A DNA stretch of 64,000 bases from Methanobacterium sp. SMA-27 (GTDB taxonomy: Archaea > Methanobacteriota > Methanobacteria > Methanobacteriales > Methanobacteriaceae): contig NZ_JQLY01000001.1 in NCBI RefSeq assembly GCF_000744455.1, forward strand, positions 930,001 to 994,000, written 5' to 3'. Below the pieces are notes generated by a model. It had not been told where the DNA came from, did not search any database, and saw nothing but the letters and a program-made list of their open reading frames with translations. Positions within the stretch are counted from its first letter, which is position 1; each line of letters opens with the position of its first letter. The position numbers and the translations under genes were made by a program. Of this stretch, positions 10,097-19,387 are shown one piece after another.

Positions 10097-10739
10097 TTAT
10101 CCCCTCAAAAAATCATTTCTCTGGTCTCTTGTTGAAGCATATAATAATCCCTAGATTTTATTAGAGATAAAAATAATCCATTAAAAACAAACCCTCTGAA
10201 CTAATATTATCTTTATTAGGGTTTATTAACTTTTCATTAAAATACAATTAAATTTAATTACAATATGGTTAAGCATTGCATTTATCTTCTCTATTTATTT
10301 CTAACCAGTAACGTTTTATCATATTTATGGGCTTTATAAACACATCCAGCTTACGTATTATCGAACACTACTGTGTGAATTTAGAGAGAAGTAGAAATGA
10401 CATCATGTTCCAGAAAATATACTAAAAGTTGGATAAGATGACTATTATCATCATCACCAATCCATCTTAAATTAACAACAGCTATGATTAAATGATATAG
10501 TGACTATCTAGACTATACAAATACATGAATGCATAAGATTAAACACTCATTTATATATAAACTCATATTTGTGATGCTTGATCTACGATTACAGATACTT
10601 AGTTAACCATAATTACTTGATTGAAGTCTATAAATTTGGAAATAATTCTTGTAAAGCAATAGAACTTTCAATTACAAAATTTATTCCAAATTCAATCTTT
10701 TTTATTCACTTTTGCTTTTATACAATCGTATTATTATTT
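10097..10739. other. Long spacer without a convincing gene
   Basis: A 66-codon open frame lies on the plus strand from 10578, but it has no ribosome binding site, is rich in Phe, Ile and Tyr, and runs into the convergent gene. I do not accept it. Nothing else is recognisable. Confidence 0.4.
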
Positions 10740-11003
10740 TTAATCGTCTGTAAAAAGTTTCCAACCGTTTTTAACTAATTCTTGGATATATTGGTCAAGA
10801 TGGTCTACAACAGATCCATCTGCTTTCTTTAAATGTATTTTAACAAACCCTTTTGAGGGATAAGAAAAGGTTCTTCTTATTACTTCGTATTTTTTATCAT
10901 CTAAGATTAACCAGTCTCCAGAAACAGGATAATCAAGTAATTCTATGGTTTTTGCCAAATATTTGTTTTCATCAAAGACTAATACTAATCCTACTTTTAC
11001 CAT
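10740..11003 (-). CDS. Small soluble protein of unknown function
   Basis: The 87-residue product starts MVKVGLVLVF at an ATG seven bases behind GAGGTGG. A GTG three codons earlier would overlap that ribosome binding site and is unlikely. The sequence alternates short strands and turns (DWLILDDKKYEVIRRTF, later VKIHLKKADGS), suggesting a small beta-rich fold. No catalytic motif is seen. It is monocistronic and the family is not recognised. Confidence 0.6.
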   Translation of the reverse strand: MVKVGLVLVFDENKYLAKTIELLDYPVSGDWLILDDKKYEVIRRTFSYPSKGFVKIHLKKADGSVVDHLDQYIQELVKNGWKLFTDD

Positions 11004-11247
11004 TACAACCACCTCTGATTTAATTCAAACTCCCCTCTATAATCTTGTTTCATCTACTGTCAAACCATACAATTCATAAACTAATTTATCTGTAGCATCT
11101 AAAATTTTCTTAAAATCAATCCATTTTTTTCATTAGTCTGACTGGTAATGTGATTATGTTGTTGAGACATTAACTAATTTTATTGAGTATTCGTTCTGTT
11201 TCCAGTTATGGTAAGTTCGGTGTATAAGATAGGATGGGGAGTTTTTT

Positions 11248-11406
11248 TTGACAGATTATGTAATGGGGAAAAGTCTTCGCCGTATCACCACAAATCAAAT
11301 ACCGACATATAAGTCAATGAAGCTTATAAGAAACTTCCATGAACATCACGACATTCATCAAAAACTAAAAATGGAAAAAATAAAGAGTAAATCTACCCAA
11401 AAATAA
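11248..11406 (+). CDS. Small basic protein, TTG start
   Basis: A 52-residue frame begins with TTG seven bases behind GGGGAG. It encodes a lysine-, histidine- and arginine-rich protein (MGKSLRRITTNQIPTYKS, then NFHEHHDIHQKLK) ending KSKSTQK. The strong ribosome binding site and charge pattern favour a real gene, but the length gives weak statistical support and I know no homologue. Chance remains possible. Confidence 0.4.
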   Translation: MTDYVMGKSLRRITTNQIPTYKSMKLIRNFHEHHDIHQKLKMEKIKSKSTQK

Positions 11407-11433
11407 ATTTTTTTGCCAATTAAAAATTTATTG

Positions 11434-11781
11434 TTAAAAAAATGGACCTAATTTCAATTCTATAATTTTTTGGTTGAAAAACGTAGCAAAATCTTGTTTA
11501 GTTTCTTCTATTAATGTATCTACAATTTCATCGTTTAGATATGTAGGGTAGTCGAATTCAATTGTTATGGCAAAATAAGTTTTATCACCCTTTTCTATTG
11601 CTTTACTAAAATAAGTTTTTGCATTTGGATTTTCGATATTCCAAACTTTTAAATATTCCTCAAGCATTGCAAAATTCTCACCAAAGCTTTTCTCTATTGA
11701 AAAATATATAAACCACCTAGCTTCAAAAGGTACATCTTTAACTAATTCCGCATGTTCATATTTTAAAACAATATCTACCAT
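11434..11781 (-). CDS. Small soluble protein of unknown function
   Basis: The 115-residue protein (MVDIVLKYEHAELVKDVP) shows mixed alpha/beta character, with a strand such as YFAITIEFDYPTY and an amphipathic region before it. I chose the ATG at 11781; a GTG three codons earlier is also possible. No membrane segment or catalytic motif is visible. It is monocistronic, about 430 bases from the similarly sized unknown gene at 10740 on the same strand, but the two do not look homologous. Confidence 0.55.
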   Translation of the reverse strand: MVDIVLKYEHAELVKDVPFEARWFIYFSIEKSFGENFAMLEEYLKVWNIENPNAKTYFSKAIEKGDKTYFAITIEFDYPTYLNDEIVDTLIEETKQDFATFFNQKIIELKLGPFF

Positions 11782-11816
11782 TTTTACCACATCTTTGATC
11801 CTGTTTAATTAATTAA

Positions 11817-11930
11817 ACTCCTGATCTCCTTAAAAAAGAAGACCCGGAACTTTTTAAAAAAGAATACGGAGACGCTAAAATTAACCCTCCGGGTTCAGGT
11901 GGGAAAAAACTGAAGAGCAAAAAGAAATAA
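11817..11930 (+). pseudogene. C-terminal remnant of an unrecognised gene
   Basis: An open frame without any start encodes TPDLLKKEDPELFKKEYGDA followed by a proline/glycine turn and the lysine-rich end KKLKSKKK. The ordered charge pattern and slightly richer GC content look like real protein sequence cut off at its 5' end. I do not know the parent family. Confidence 0.4.
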
Positions 11931-12045
11931 AATTTTATAATATTTTATTTTTTTTAAATAATATAATTGGATTGCGATAATAAACTGAACCAACAAAAAT
12001 TATTAAACATGAGGAAAAAAATTCTAAATTATTTTTGAAAATCAT

Positions 12046-12183
12046 TTATTTCTTTTCTTTTAGGTTTCCAAATGTAAATTTACAATTTGGACATTTGCAG
12101 TTCATTCCTGTGGATCCAATTGCTCTCCAGCATTCCATTAGGCCTTCAAAACCGCAATTAGGACATTTTTTAGATTCTTTCAA
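12046..12183 (-). CDS. Tiny zinc-ribbon protein
   Basis: This 45-residue protein starts at a TTG ten bases behind GGAG. Five of its six cysteines include two CPNC knuckles (KKCPNCGF near the start, CKCPNCKF near residue 30), enough for one zinc site. The tail is basic (GNLKEKK). Single zinc ribbons of this kind usually bind nucleic acid or protein partners. No partner is evident here. The frame is interrupted by a stop just upstream of the TTG, so this is the only start that fits. Confidence 0.6.
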   Translation of the reverse strand: MKESKKCPNCGFEGLMECWRAIGSTGMNCKCPNCKFTFGNLKEKK

Positions 12184-12543
12184 TTCTTATTGACTCCATT
12201 TTTTTTAAATCTATTATATATCAATTGAAATATTAATTTTTCATATTAATAAACTATATGGGGAGAGTTAATTGTCCTGATACCTTCTTTTTAGATACTG
12301 CATCGTTTTTATGAGAACTTCTAATAGTGTTCTACAAGGATGTATCGAGATAACATTGTGATGATGGTTCTTTTTTGTGTAATTAATCCATAATTATCCA
12401 AAAATTTTAACAAACAGAATAACTCATAATAATAATAGGGTAGGGATGGTATTTTCTTCTCTTTTTGCCAATATGGTTACATATTGGTCCCCCAATATGT
12501 GGAAAGTACCTCCCTGCTCGACTAAAAAATAATTATATTTCCC
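12184..12543. other. Spacer containing a diverged repeat
   Basis: No gene is seen between the zinc-ribbon gene and the membrane protein at 12544. The stretch 12282-12372 resembles 13380-13466. Confidence 0.4.
12282..12372 (+). repeat. Diverged ~90-base direct repeat, copy 1
   Basis: The shared core TTCTTTTTAGAT, then GAACTT, then GGATG.ATCGAG.TA.CATTGT.ATG aligns with 13380-13466 in the same order and spacing. The two copies flank the 125-residue membrane protein and the MEDS remnant. Confidence 0.5.
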
Positions 12544-12921
12544 ATGACTCCATCTATTTTAGGAGATGTTGAAATTTTGATTAGTGACGGTTTAAAATTC
12601 TTATTGTATTTTATAATTGGGGGTTTTATTCTAACACTTGTTACATACTTTGGAAGTAAGGATAAAGGTATATTGGCAGCTTTCATTGCATTGTTCCCTT
12701 TGGTAAGCCTCATGAGTATTTTAACCATCTACAGCGAAGCAGGTAGTTTACCTGTATTGGATTATGTTAAAGGGCTTTTGATATTAACACCAGTATGGAT
12801 TATTTTTTTATTTTGTATAGTATATTTACTGCCTAAACAAGGATTATTTGTTGCTATAGTTATTGGATTGGCAATTTTTATCATTATATCTGTTTTATTG
12901 ATAAATTATCTCAATTATTAG
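12544..12921 (+). CDS. Small membrane protein, DUF3147-like
   Basis: The 125-residue protein has four hydrophobic segments, with GGFILTLVTYFGSKDKG between the first two. The pattern of a glycine pair in helix one and short polar loops resembles the DUF3147 family, whose function is unknown. The ribosome binding site is poor, so a downstream start cannot be excluded. It sits between the two copies of a diverged direct repeat. Confidence 0.55.
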   Translation: MTPSILGDVEILISDGLKFLLYFIIGGFILTLVTYFGSKDKGILAAFIALFPLVSLMSILTIYSEAGSLPVLDYVKGLLILTPVWIIFLFCIVYLLPKQGLFVAIVIGLAIFIIISVLLINYLNY

Positions 12922-13041
12922 AAAATCGAATTAACTTAATTAAAATTGGGATTAATGATAATAAAAAAAATTATAAGATTGTAAATTAATAATTTATGAT
13001 ATAAAATTTTTAAAACTATTTTTTGGGGTAGAATTATTTTT

Positions 13042-13370
13042 GATGATGAGTTTAGAAAATCGGGTATAAATTTGATTGGAGATGTGCCTTGGGGGACGCA
13101 TTTCTGTCAATTTTATCAAACAAAAGATGATTTAATTGATATACTTGTTCCATATTTTAAAGCAGGTTTGGAAAATAATGAATACTGTATGTGGGTAACC
13201 TCAAAACCATTGGAAGTTGATGAGGCAAAAGAAGCACTGAAGGATTCTGTAGAAAATGTTGAAGATATTTAGATAGTGGTCAAATTGAGATTATTTCCTA
13301 TGAGGATTGGTATGTAAAAGGAGGAAGTTTTAATTCTGATCAAGTTCTAAATGGATGGGTTGATAAATAG
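13042..13370 (+). pseudogene. MEDS-domain sensor remnant, frameshifted
   Basis: The frame from 13042 gives EFRKSGINLIGDVPWGTHFC and continues with FYQTKDDLIDILVPYFKAG, a typical methanogen/methylotroph MEDS sensory domain. Such domains usually head histidine kinases or regulators. At about 13270 the frame stops, and similarity resumes one base shifted (SGQIEIISYEDWYVKGG to VLNGWVDK) until 13370. Nothing of a kinase follows, so the gene is both frameshifted and truncated. The only potential starts are weak. Confidence 0.8.
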
Positions 13371-13379
13371 TTGTACTTC

Positions 13380-13466
13380 GGCTTTCTTTTTAGATGTGTA
13401 ATTTTTTATTTGAACTTTTAACTGTGTTATAGATGGATGCATCGAGGTAGCATTGTAATGGTTTTC
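13380..13466 (+). repeat. Diverged ~90-base direct repeat, copy 2
   Basis: See 12282-12372. This copy directly follows the broken MEDS gene, so the truncation point and the repeat boundary nearly coincide. Confidence 0.5.
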
Positions 13467-13624
13467 TAAACTCATTTAAAAGATTAATGGAATATTAAAG
13501 AAATAATAAGATAACAAGCCGTTTATTATGACTCAATAACCTAATTAACATCTTAAGTTAAATTTATATGAACTTAAATCATAATAAATATGTAGATATT
13601 ATCAACATTTTTGAGGTGTTAGTT

Positions 13625-13945
13625 ATGAAAGATGAAGTGTTTTTTAGTAAAGGTATGAACCCTATCAAGGAAGATTATCCAGATCTTTACGATATAAGTG
13701 TCAGTTTAAATGATGTTTGTTACACAGGTAAATCATTAGATTATAAAACTCAGAAACTTGTAGCCATAGGAATCGCTGCAGCTGCATCCGACAATAGAGC
13801 AGTTAAAAAACAGATACAAAGTGGTATGAAGGAACTTGATATAACCAAAGATGAAGTGGTGGATGTTTTAAGAGTTGTTCTTCTATTAGCAGGAAAACCT
13901 GGATTTATGAAGGGTATTAATGCATTATACAATATAAAAGAGTAG
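13625..13945 (+). CDS. Carboxymuconolactone decarboxylase-like protein
   Basis: The 106-residue protein starts at the ATG behind GAGGTG (six-base gap). The open frame extends 19 codons further upstream without a usable site. The layout matches the all-helical CMD/AhpD-like fold (LDYKTQKLVAIGIAAAASDN, then QIQSGMKELDITKDEVVDVL). The redox CxxC of AhpD peroxidase partners is absent and only one cysteine is present, so peroxidase activity is unlikely. The exact substrate is unknown. It stands alone. Confidence 0.75.
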   Translation: MKDEVFFSKGMNPIKEDYPDLYDISVSLNDVCYTGKSLDYKTQKLVAIGIAAAASDNRAVKKQIQSGMKELDITKDEVVDVLRVVLLLAGKPGFMKGINALYNIKE

Positions 13946-14497
13946 AAATTTTTAAATATTCCTTTTTAATACCTGAATTTATGTTGCCAGTGTTATTTAA
14001 TAAGAATTTTACATTCGTTCTAGATTTATCTCACATATGGAACTAGATCCTTTGTATTTTTTCCTTTTTTTTAATAAATTTTGATGGATTTAAATGTTAA
14101 TTGTTAGCAGATTTTCCATGATATGTTTAAAATAAACTTAAAAATAATAATACTTTTTTACAATTTCATACTCAATTTTATAATATTACCATACGAGTTT
14201 GCGTATGAGTATAACCATTTTTCAGGTAAAATCAAAATAAAGAAAATATAAGGAGGCATCACCAATTATATACTCATATTATATTTTATGATCTTATTGT
14301 ATTAATTTTTTTCTATGATAATTTGTTCTTAGGAGTTATTCCATCATAAATATGCATTCTATCCATTGATTGAGAGGTAAATAATTTGATTTTGGAGATA
14401 GTGATAGATAAAAGTGTCTTTAATCAATTTTAGAGCCTAATATAATGGGATTGATATAGACTAAAGATGCAAAATTAATTTAATACTATTTTTTCGA
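13946..14497. other. Spacer holding a 146-base direct repeat
   Basis: Apart from the repeat at 14080-14225 nothing is recognised. T-rich tracts around 14050-14070 could end transcription of the upstream gene. Confidence 0.4.
14080..14225 (+). repeat. Long direct repeat, copy 1 (about 146 bases)
   Basis: This aligns end to end with 15731-15876, beginning TTGATGGATTTAAATGTT and ending TATGAGTATAACCATTTTT. Most differences are single bases. A self-complementary pair (ATACTCA with TGAGTAT) encloses the variable part, and a nested CATACG/CGTATG pair sits inside. The repeats flank the two-gene unit 14498-15534. Confidence 0.8.
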
Positions 14498-14806
14498 TTA
14501 AATGATGCTCAGAAGGTAACCTACCAGTGCAGTTGCAGTGTTAGCTACTGCTGAGATTAGAATGGCTTTCGGATATTTTATTTTTAATAGAAACATCAGT
14601 GCTACACTTTCAGCGATAATCACAGATATTTCAATGAGATAAATATTGGAAAGTAGGTTGATGTAACTGTAGGTTGCTATTGGAAGTGTTAATGAATTTA
14701 TAACCACAGAATAGAATAGGAGCAACCAAGGCCTGTCCCTTACCATGAGCCATATAATTATAAATTCAATTACAACCGTTAAGAACCATACAGTTAAATA
14801 TCCCAT
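14498..14806 (-). CDS. Small membrane protein paired with an exported protein
   Basis: The 102-residue protein has three or four membrane segments with few charges (VWFLTVVIEFIIIWLMVRDR, later PKAILISAVANTATALVG). It follows the 214-residue exported protein at 14890 after 83 bases in the same direction. The pair is probably co-transcribed. I do not recognise the family. It may hold the extracellular partner in the membrane, but that is inference from adjacency only. Confidence 0.65.
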   Translation of the reverse strand: MGYLTVWFLTVVIEFIIIWLMVRDRPWLLLFYSVVINSLTLPIATYSYINLLSNIYLIEISVIIAESVALMFLLKIKYPKAILISAVANTATALVGYLLSII

Positions 14807-14889
14807 TATTTATTACCCGTTTCTAATTTAAAGGAAGCTTCATCATATTCTGTTGTACATTTTGAATACTTTTTATAATTTAGTTTGTT

Positions 14890-15534
14890 CTATGGTTCTC
14901 CTCTTCTTCTGTATAGGAATATGCCTATGATGGCTATTGCAGACATTAATGGTAGCACCAGGTACCATAAGTAGAAGATCGTGGTTCCGTCTTTGGTTTT
15001 TGATGGAACTGGTGTGATGTTATCAGCTTCAAAAGTCTTTTCCTGGGTACTTCCATCTGTAAAGCTGAAGATAATCTTTGATTTTTTAATTTCAAGTGCA
15101 GTATCATTTACCGCTACTATCTCAAGAACAATTAGTGCCCCATCAAGCTGATTGTTAGTATAGACAGTTCCATAGCTACCTTCAAGTTCTAAATTTGAAT
15201 GGATAACATTAGAATTATTGTTGAAATAATCTACAACTGCACTTTGATTGTTCTGGTTTAAAATGTCCGTGTTAAATACGGATCTTTTAACGGTGTATAT
15301 AGAAGCTGTGCTTAGTTTATAAAAACTGAATTCACGGGTGTTTAAAATTTCATAAGGCGGAGATGGACTGCCATGAAGAAGAAAAACGTACATTGGGAAA
15401 TTGTTGATATTGGATATCTGGTAGGATAGTTTGATCTCCTTTTTTCCAGGTTCAATAACATCTGCATATGCAGATGAAATATTAAAAGCTAAAATAAGCA
15501 CTATTATTATTAAGAGAGATATTTTAGATTTCAT
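14890..15534 (-). CDS. Exported, C-terminally membrane-anchored protein
   Basis: The 214-residue protein has a signal peptide (IIIVLILAFNISSAYA, cut near residue 24). A beta-rich extracellular domain of about 150 residues follows. A C-terminal membrane segment (YLWYLVLPLMSAIAIIGIFL) comes before a basic stop-transfer RRRGEP. The topology is that of a type I surface protein. The domain family is not recognised. Together with the small membrane protein downstream it is enclosed by 146-base direct repeats, suggesting the pair may have moved as a unit. Confidence 0.75.
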   Translation of the reverse strand: MKSKISLLIIIVLILAFNISSAYADVIEPGKKEIKLSYQISNINNFPMYVFLLHGSPSPPYEILNTREFSFYKLSTASIYTVKRSVFNTDILNQNNQSAVVDYFNNNSNVIHSNLELEGSYGTVYTNNQLDGALIVLEIVAVNDTALEIKKSKIIFSFTDGSTQEKTFEADNITPVPSKTKDGTTIFYLWYLVLPLMSAIAIIGIFLYRRRGEP

Positions 15535-15971
15535 ATTTTAGTATCTGTTTTTACTTTTTATTTAAAATTTTTATCAAACTTAATACCATAAAAAAACTGA
15601 GAAAATTTTCTTTCTCAGATATAATTTAAAAATAAAAAAAAAGTAGATAATAACCAGATTATAGTAGTGTGTTGCCTGCATACTAACTTAATAGGTCCAC
15701 AATAGAGTGGGTGATTCCTAAATTTCTTAATTTGATGGATTTAAATGTTGATTGTTAGCAGAATTTTGCAGGATATGTTTACAATAAACTTAAAAATAAT
15801 ATACTTTTTTACAATTTCATACCTCAATTTCAATATATATCCATGCACTTGTAGGTATGAGTATAACCATTTTTAAGGAATATACAGTCTAAAATAAAAA
15901 AAGTAGATTATGCTTTCTGTTTTGAATTTAAATTGTAGTTTTCGAGTAAGTTGTTTCATAGAATACAACAC
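15535..15971. other. Spacer with repeat copy and leader remnant
   Basis: It contains direct-repeat copy 2 (15731-15876) and a short AGTATGCAGGC element on the minus strand near 15671-15685. Just after the stop of the small gene at 15972, the minus strand shows AGGTG and an ATG opening MKQLTRK. This mirrors the start (MKLF) of the ATPase that follows the paralogue at 35570, as if the ATPase gene had been deleted here. Confidence 0.45.
15731..15876 (+). repeat. Long direct repeat, copy 2
   Basis: This is the partner of 14080-14225. Its enclosed stem is CATACCT with AGGTATG instead of ATACTCA/TGAGTAT, so pairing is kept although the bases differ. Confidence 0.8.
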
Positions 15972-16145
15972 CTAACCCGTTAAAAGTTCAATAATGTTGT
16001 CAGGAATTATTATCCCTTCTTTAACCATGGATTCTATCTTTTCAACAGTTTCCAAGTTAAAATCTGGATTATCCTTAAGTATCTTTAAGGTTTCTGTCCA
16101 AACATCCTCTAAAACAGTTTTTGGAACCTTTAAACTTTCTTCTAT
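15972..16145 (-). CDS. Small conserved protein, start codon unclear
   Basis: The minus strand encodes EESLKVPKTVLEDVWTETLK, then ILKDNPDFNLETVEKIE and ending IIIPDNIIELLTG. It is paralogous to the gene at 35570-35740, with most changes at third codon positions, so both were under protein-level selection. Neither copy has an ATG, GTG or TTG where the similarity begins. Just upstream both carry ATGGGGGTTT, which opens a frame of only three to five codons. The product would be an acidic helical protein of about 58 residues. The function is unknown. Confidence 0.5.
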   Translation of the reverse strand: MEESLKVPKTVLEDVWTETLKILKDNPDFNLETVEKIESMVKEGIIIPDNIIELLTG

Positions 16146-16245
16146 AATATTAAACCCCCATTATATTTAGAAATAAATAAAAATAAATCCCATTTATTAA
16201 AAAGTGTTATGATGCAACTTTCTAATAAATTTTATTATTTTTTCT

Positions 16246-17100
16246 ATGAGTACTGAAGTTTACTATTTTTCAGGGACTGGAAATTCATTACATGTGGCTA
16301 AAGAATTACAAAAACGAATTCCAGAAACAAATCTAATAGCAATAGTTGGTCTTTTAATAATACAGTTATAGAAACCAGTTAAGAAACAGTAGGTATTGTA
16401 TTTCCCATTCATCTCGCTATGGCTCCAGCCCCTGTAATAGGAATTTCTTAAGAAACTTGATTTAAAATCAGCTGAATATATTTTTGCAATATCTACACGG
16501 GCTGGTAACCCTCATAGAGCATTTATTGACCTGGATAAAATATTAAAGAAAAAAGGAAAAAGTTTAGATTCATTTTTTACTATAAATATTGCAAGTAACG
16601 ATCCAAAATTTGAAGATTGGACCAGGCAACAGAAGAAGAAATTGCAGATTGGGAATCTAAAGTTCAAAATAATCTAGATTCCATTAAAACCATAATAATA
16701 AACAAAGAAGAAAACAGGGAAAAGGACACTAATTTCACGGTTTCTATGCCTGTATTTTCACTTCTTATCTCCTGTTCTTCCTATTCTTAATAAAATATTT
16801 AATGTTGATTTTTATTCAGATTCAAATTGTGTGGGTTGTGGGACCTGTGAACAGGTTTGTTTGTCGGGAAAGATAAAAATGATTAATGGAAAACCAAATT
16901 GGCAGAAAGATGTCCAATGTTTTTCCTGTCATGCATGTCTCAATTACTGCCCGGAACAGGCAGTTCAAATCAAATCCACACGTTTATTAAAATCATATAC
17001 TGACAAAAACGAAAGGTATCCACATCCTTATGCAACAGATGATGATCTTGCTGGACAAAAAATGAGAAATTTGAAAGAGAGTGAAATAATTGGGGAATAA
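16246..17100 (+). pseudogene. Broken EFR1-family flavodoxin/ferredoxin
   Basis: The frame opens with the flavodoxin motif VYYFSGTGNSLHVAKEL, hits a stop after about 40 codons, and resumes in other frames (VGIVFPIHLAMAPAPVI, then EYIFAISTRAGNPHRAF). The last intact piece (16801-17100) has two [4Fe-4S] clusters: CVGCGTCEQVC and CFSCHACLNYCPEQAV. Intact EFR1 proteins couple FMN to two iron-sulphur clusters in one chain of about 260 residues. At least three lesions separate the parts, so the gene is dead although the ferredoxin end could still be read as a short frame. Confidence 0.85.
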
Positions 17101-17130
17101 AATTGCTTCAAAAGATGAAAGGGTTCGAAT

Positions 17131-17235
17131 TTGAACCATGTTGTTCGTCAGATTGGATTTTACTCCTCTGTCCTGACAGCAATAATCGCGGCAGTATTTT
17201 TTATAGCAGGTATCTTGACGTATGCTAGAATTTGA
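17131..17235 (+). pseudogene. Short membrane-protein fragment
   Basis: A 34-residue frame from a TTG encodes NHVVRQIGFYSSVLTAIIAA, then a hydrophobic end VFFIAGILTYARI. This looks like the first membrane segment of a larger protein whose remainder is missing. No ribosome binding site stands out. Confidence 0.3.
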
Positions 17236-17276
17236 TAGAATTATAAATAATTTAAAAAATATAAATTAAATCTATA

Positions 17277-18896
17277 TTATCTTCCGTTTATTGCATAAAC
17301 TTTTAAACCAGCTATTGTCCCATTAGTTACTTCCTTATATTTGGATAAAAGATTAATATTAGCTGTTGAATTATCCCAAAGAAGATAATAATCTATTTTA
17401 TACTTTATGAAGTTATTTTCTAATTCGCTATCGCTGCTAATTTTCCAATTAATCAAATTTGTACCATAATACGGGCTATTTAGAAAGTATGCTACACCTT
17501 CTGATGTGTAATATTGACTATTTTCCCCATTTGATGCTAGATTACCATGTATGTTATACTGATTACTCAAAATATTACTCAGATTATAAATATACATTCC
17601 CTCATTAATCTCTTGAGTTATAGAGGTTACTGGTAACAAAATGAAAGAGGATATAAATAATATTATTAAAACTATTTTTCCAATATCTGTGAGTGATGTT
17701 TTCTTAAATAATTTATTAATCAAATAACCTCCCATCAAAATCAGCAAAATGTTTACAAGAATTAGATACCTAAATTCTACAAAAACAAGAATGTATCCTC
17801 CAATAAATAGCAATATCGTTGTTAAAGGATATAAATAATCAGTATCCGAGATGAGTTTCCGCGGTGGTTGAATACAAACAACAATATACGCTATAAGAAT
17901 CAATATTGCAAAGATAGAAAAAGTTTGGATAATTCCTATAGTTTTGATGATATTGTTGCCTATTATCGTTAGTTGAAATATAAAATTTTTTACTGAGTGG
18001 AAAGGACTCCATTTTATGAGTTTATCATAGGATGGATCTTCCCAAGTGGTAATGGCTTTATCATTAGTTGGTTTCATAAATCCATTCCACATAGGAATCC
18101 CTTGAGAATCTGGCCCTACTAATTCGTAGTTATATTGTCCAGCAGTTCCTGTTGTTATCTTTCCATATTTGTCACTTATAATAGCACTCCAAGCTCCAGC
18201 TATGATAAAAAAAACTACAATCCCAATAGCAAAGTTTTTTAATATTTTTCTCCTTTTTACTCTTGAAATATCATTTACATAGTGAAACATATTAAATAAT
18301 ACAAAATGAACAATAAAAAAGGGTAAAGCATATTCTTTAGTCAAATAAGCCATTGCACCTAAAATTCCACACACAAACCCGTTAAATAATTTATCAGAGT
18401 AATTTGGGTCAAATATAAAATATAAGTAGTAAACTAAGAAACATAATAATAACAAATCCATAGGAAAAAAAGATGGTATTAATGAAAAATACAACACAAC
18501 AAAAATCATTAAAAATAAGATTGATAACCTAATTTTCTCATCCATCTCAAATCGATAAGATAAAAATCTTATCCCAATTAAAGTAAAAAAACCTATAATC
18601 AAAGATAAAATTTTTGTTGAATATAAAGCAAAAGATTGTGATGATTTAAATAAGAGAAATGGTACTAACAACCATGAAAAAAGTGGGCCCCAATAACCAT
18701 TAATTGCATTATGCAAATCTCCTTCAGCATATAACTGACCTATTGAGATTACACTAATTAAGTCTTGACCTGATATCGAATACTGGTAATATTTAAGCAA
18801 ATAAACCCCTAATATCCAAAAAATGACTAGGAACATTAAAAAAATAATATTATGTTTTTTGGAACTATTCTTCAAAATAGCCATGTAACTTTGCAT
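17277..18896 (-). CDS. GT39-like membrane glycosyltransferase
   Basis: The 539-residue protein has the GT-C layout. An N-terminal membrane segment is followed by a first outside loop with an acidic site (SGQDLISVISIGQLYAEGD), about ten further membrane segments, and a soluble extracytoplasmic C-terminal domain of roughly 110 residues (KIDYYLLWDNSTANINLL). Such enzymes transfer sugars from dolichyl-phosphate carriers at the outer face of the membrane. The acceptor is unknown. Downstream on the other strand lie a duplicated fragment of a similar C-terminal domain and the GtrA and flavoprotein genes, which suggests a small surface-glycan locus. Confidence 0.8.
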   Translation of the reverse strand: MQSYMAILKNSSKKHNIIFLMFLVIFWILGVYLLKYYQYSISGQDLISVISIGQLYAEGDLHNAINGYWGPLFSWLLVPFLLFKSSQSFALYSTKILSLIIGFFTLIGIRFLSYRFEMDEKIRLSILFLMIFVVLYFSLIPSFFPMDLLLLCFLVYYLYFIFDPNYSDKLFNGFVCGILGAMAYLTKEYALPFFIVHFVLFNMFHYVNDISRVKRRKILKNFAIGIVVFFIIAGAWSAIISDKYGKITTGTAGQYNYELVGPDSQGIPMWNGFMKPTNDKAITTWEDPSYDKLIKWSPFHSVKNFIFQLTIIGNNIIKTIGIIQTFSIFAILILIAYIVVCIQPPRKLISDTDYLYPLTTILLFIGGYILVFVEFRYLILVNILLILMGGYLINKLFKKTSLTDIGKIVLIILFISSFILLPVTSITQEINEGMYIYNLSNILSNQYNIHGNLASNGENSQYYTSEGVAYFLNSPYYGTNLINWKISSDSELENNFIKYKIDYYLLWDNSTANINLLSKYKEVTNGTIAGLKVYAINGR

Positions 18897-18983
18897 AAAT
18901 TAACTTATCTATTAATTCATAAAAAGCCTTGTATTAATTCAAAATACATGTGATAAACAATTATATTTGGGGTGAGACTCTAA

Positions 18984-19272
18984 ATAACCAACATGATGTT
19001 AGTGGTAATATTGCATCAAAATGGAAACTTGTTTGATGGGTATTATGATGAAACATTAGCACTTTCATATTTTTTAGGTTACAAGTTAATATGGATTCTC
19101 AAAACCTAACATGACCGATAATGATCTTAATGCAGAATTTAAGAAATATGGAATAGATTATTATTTTGTTTGGGGAAATTCGAGCAATGGGGCATTATTA
19201 GCTAGATTTCCACAAGTGAACAATGGTAATATAACAAATTTAAGGATTTATAAAGTAAAAGGTGGATTATAA
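18984..19272 (+). pseudogene. C-terminal remnant of a second GT39-like gene
   Basis: Two frames together give SGNIAS, NGNLFDGYYDETLALSYFLG, then FKKYGIDYYFVWGNSS and an end at IYKVKGGL. This parallels the end of the 17277 gene (HGNLASNGENSQYY ... KYKIDYYLLWDNST ... KVYAING). At least one frameshift and one stop separate the pieces. It is therefore a truncated paralogue in opposite orientation. Confidence 0.75.
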
Positions 19273-19387
19273 AATATTAATTTAATTCTCTTAATTATTA
19301 TATAATTAATTTTTTTAATAATTAAATCAAAATATAATTAATTATAACCCGATAATTCATTAAAAAAGCTATTTAATAAGGTGGAAA

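Noticed and set aside
10578..10778. 66-codon open frame on the plus strand
   Set aside because: No ribosome binding site, low-complexity aromatic composition, and overlap with the convergent gene at 10740.
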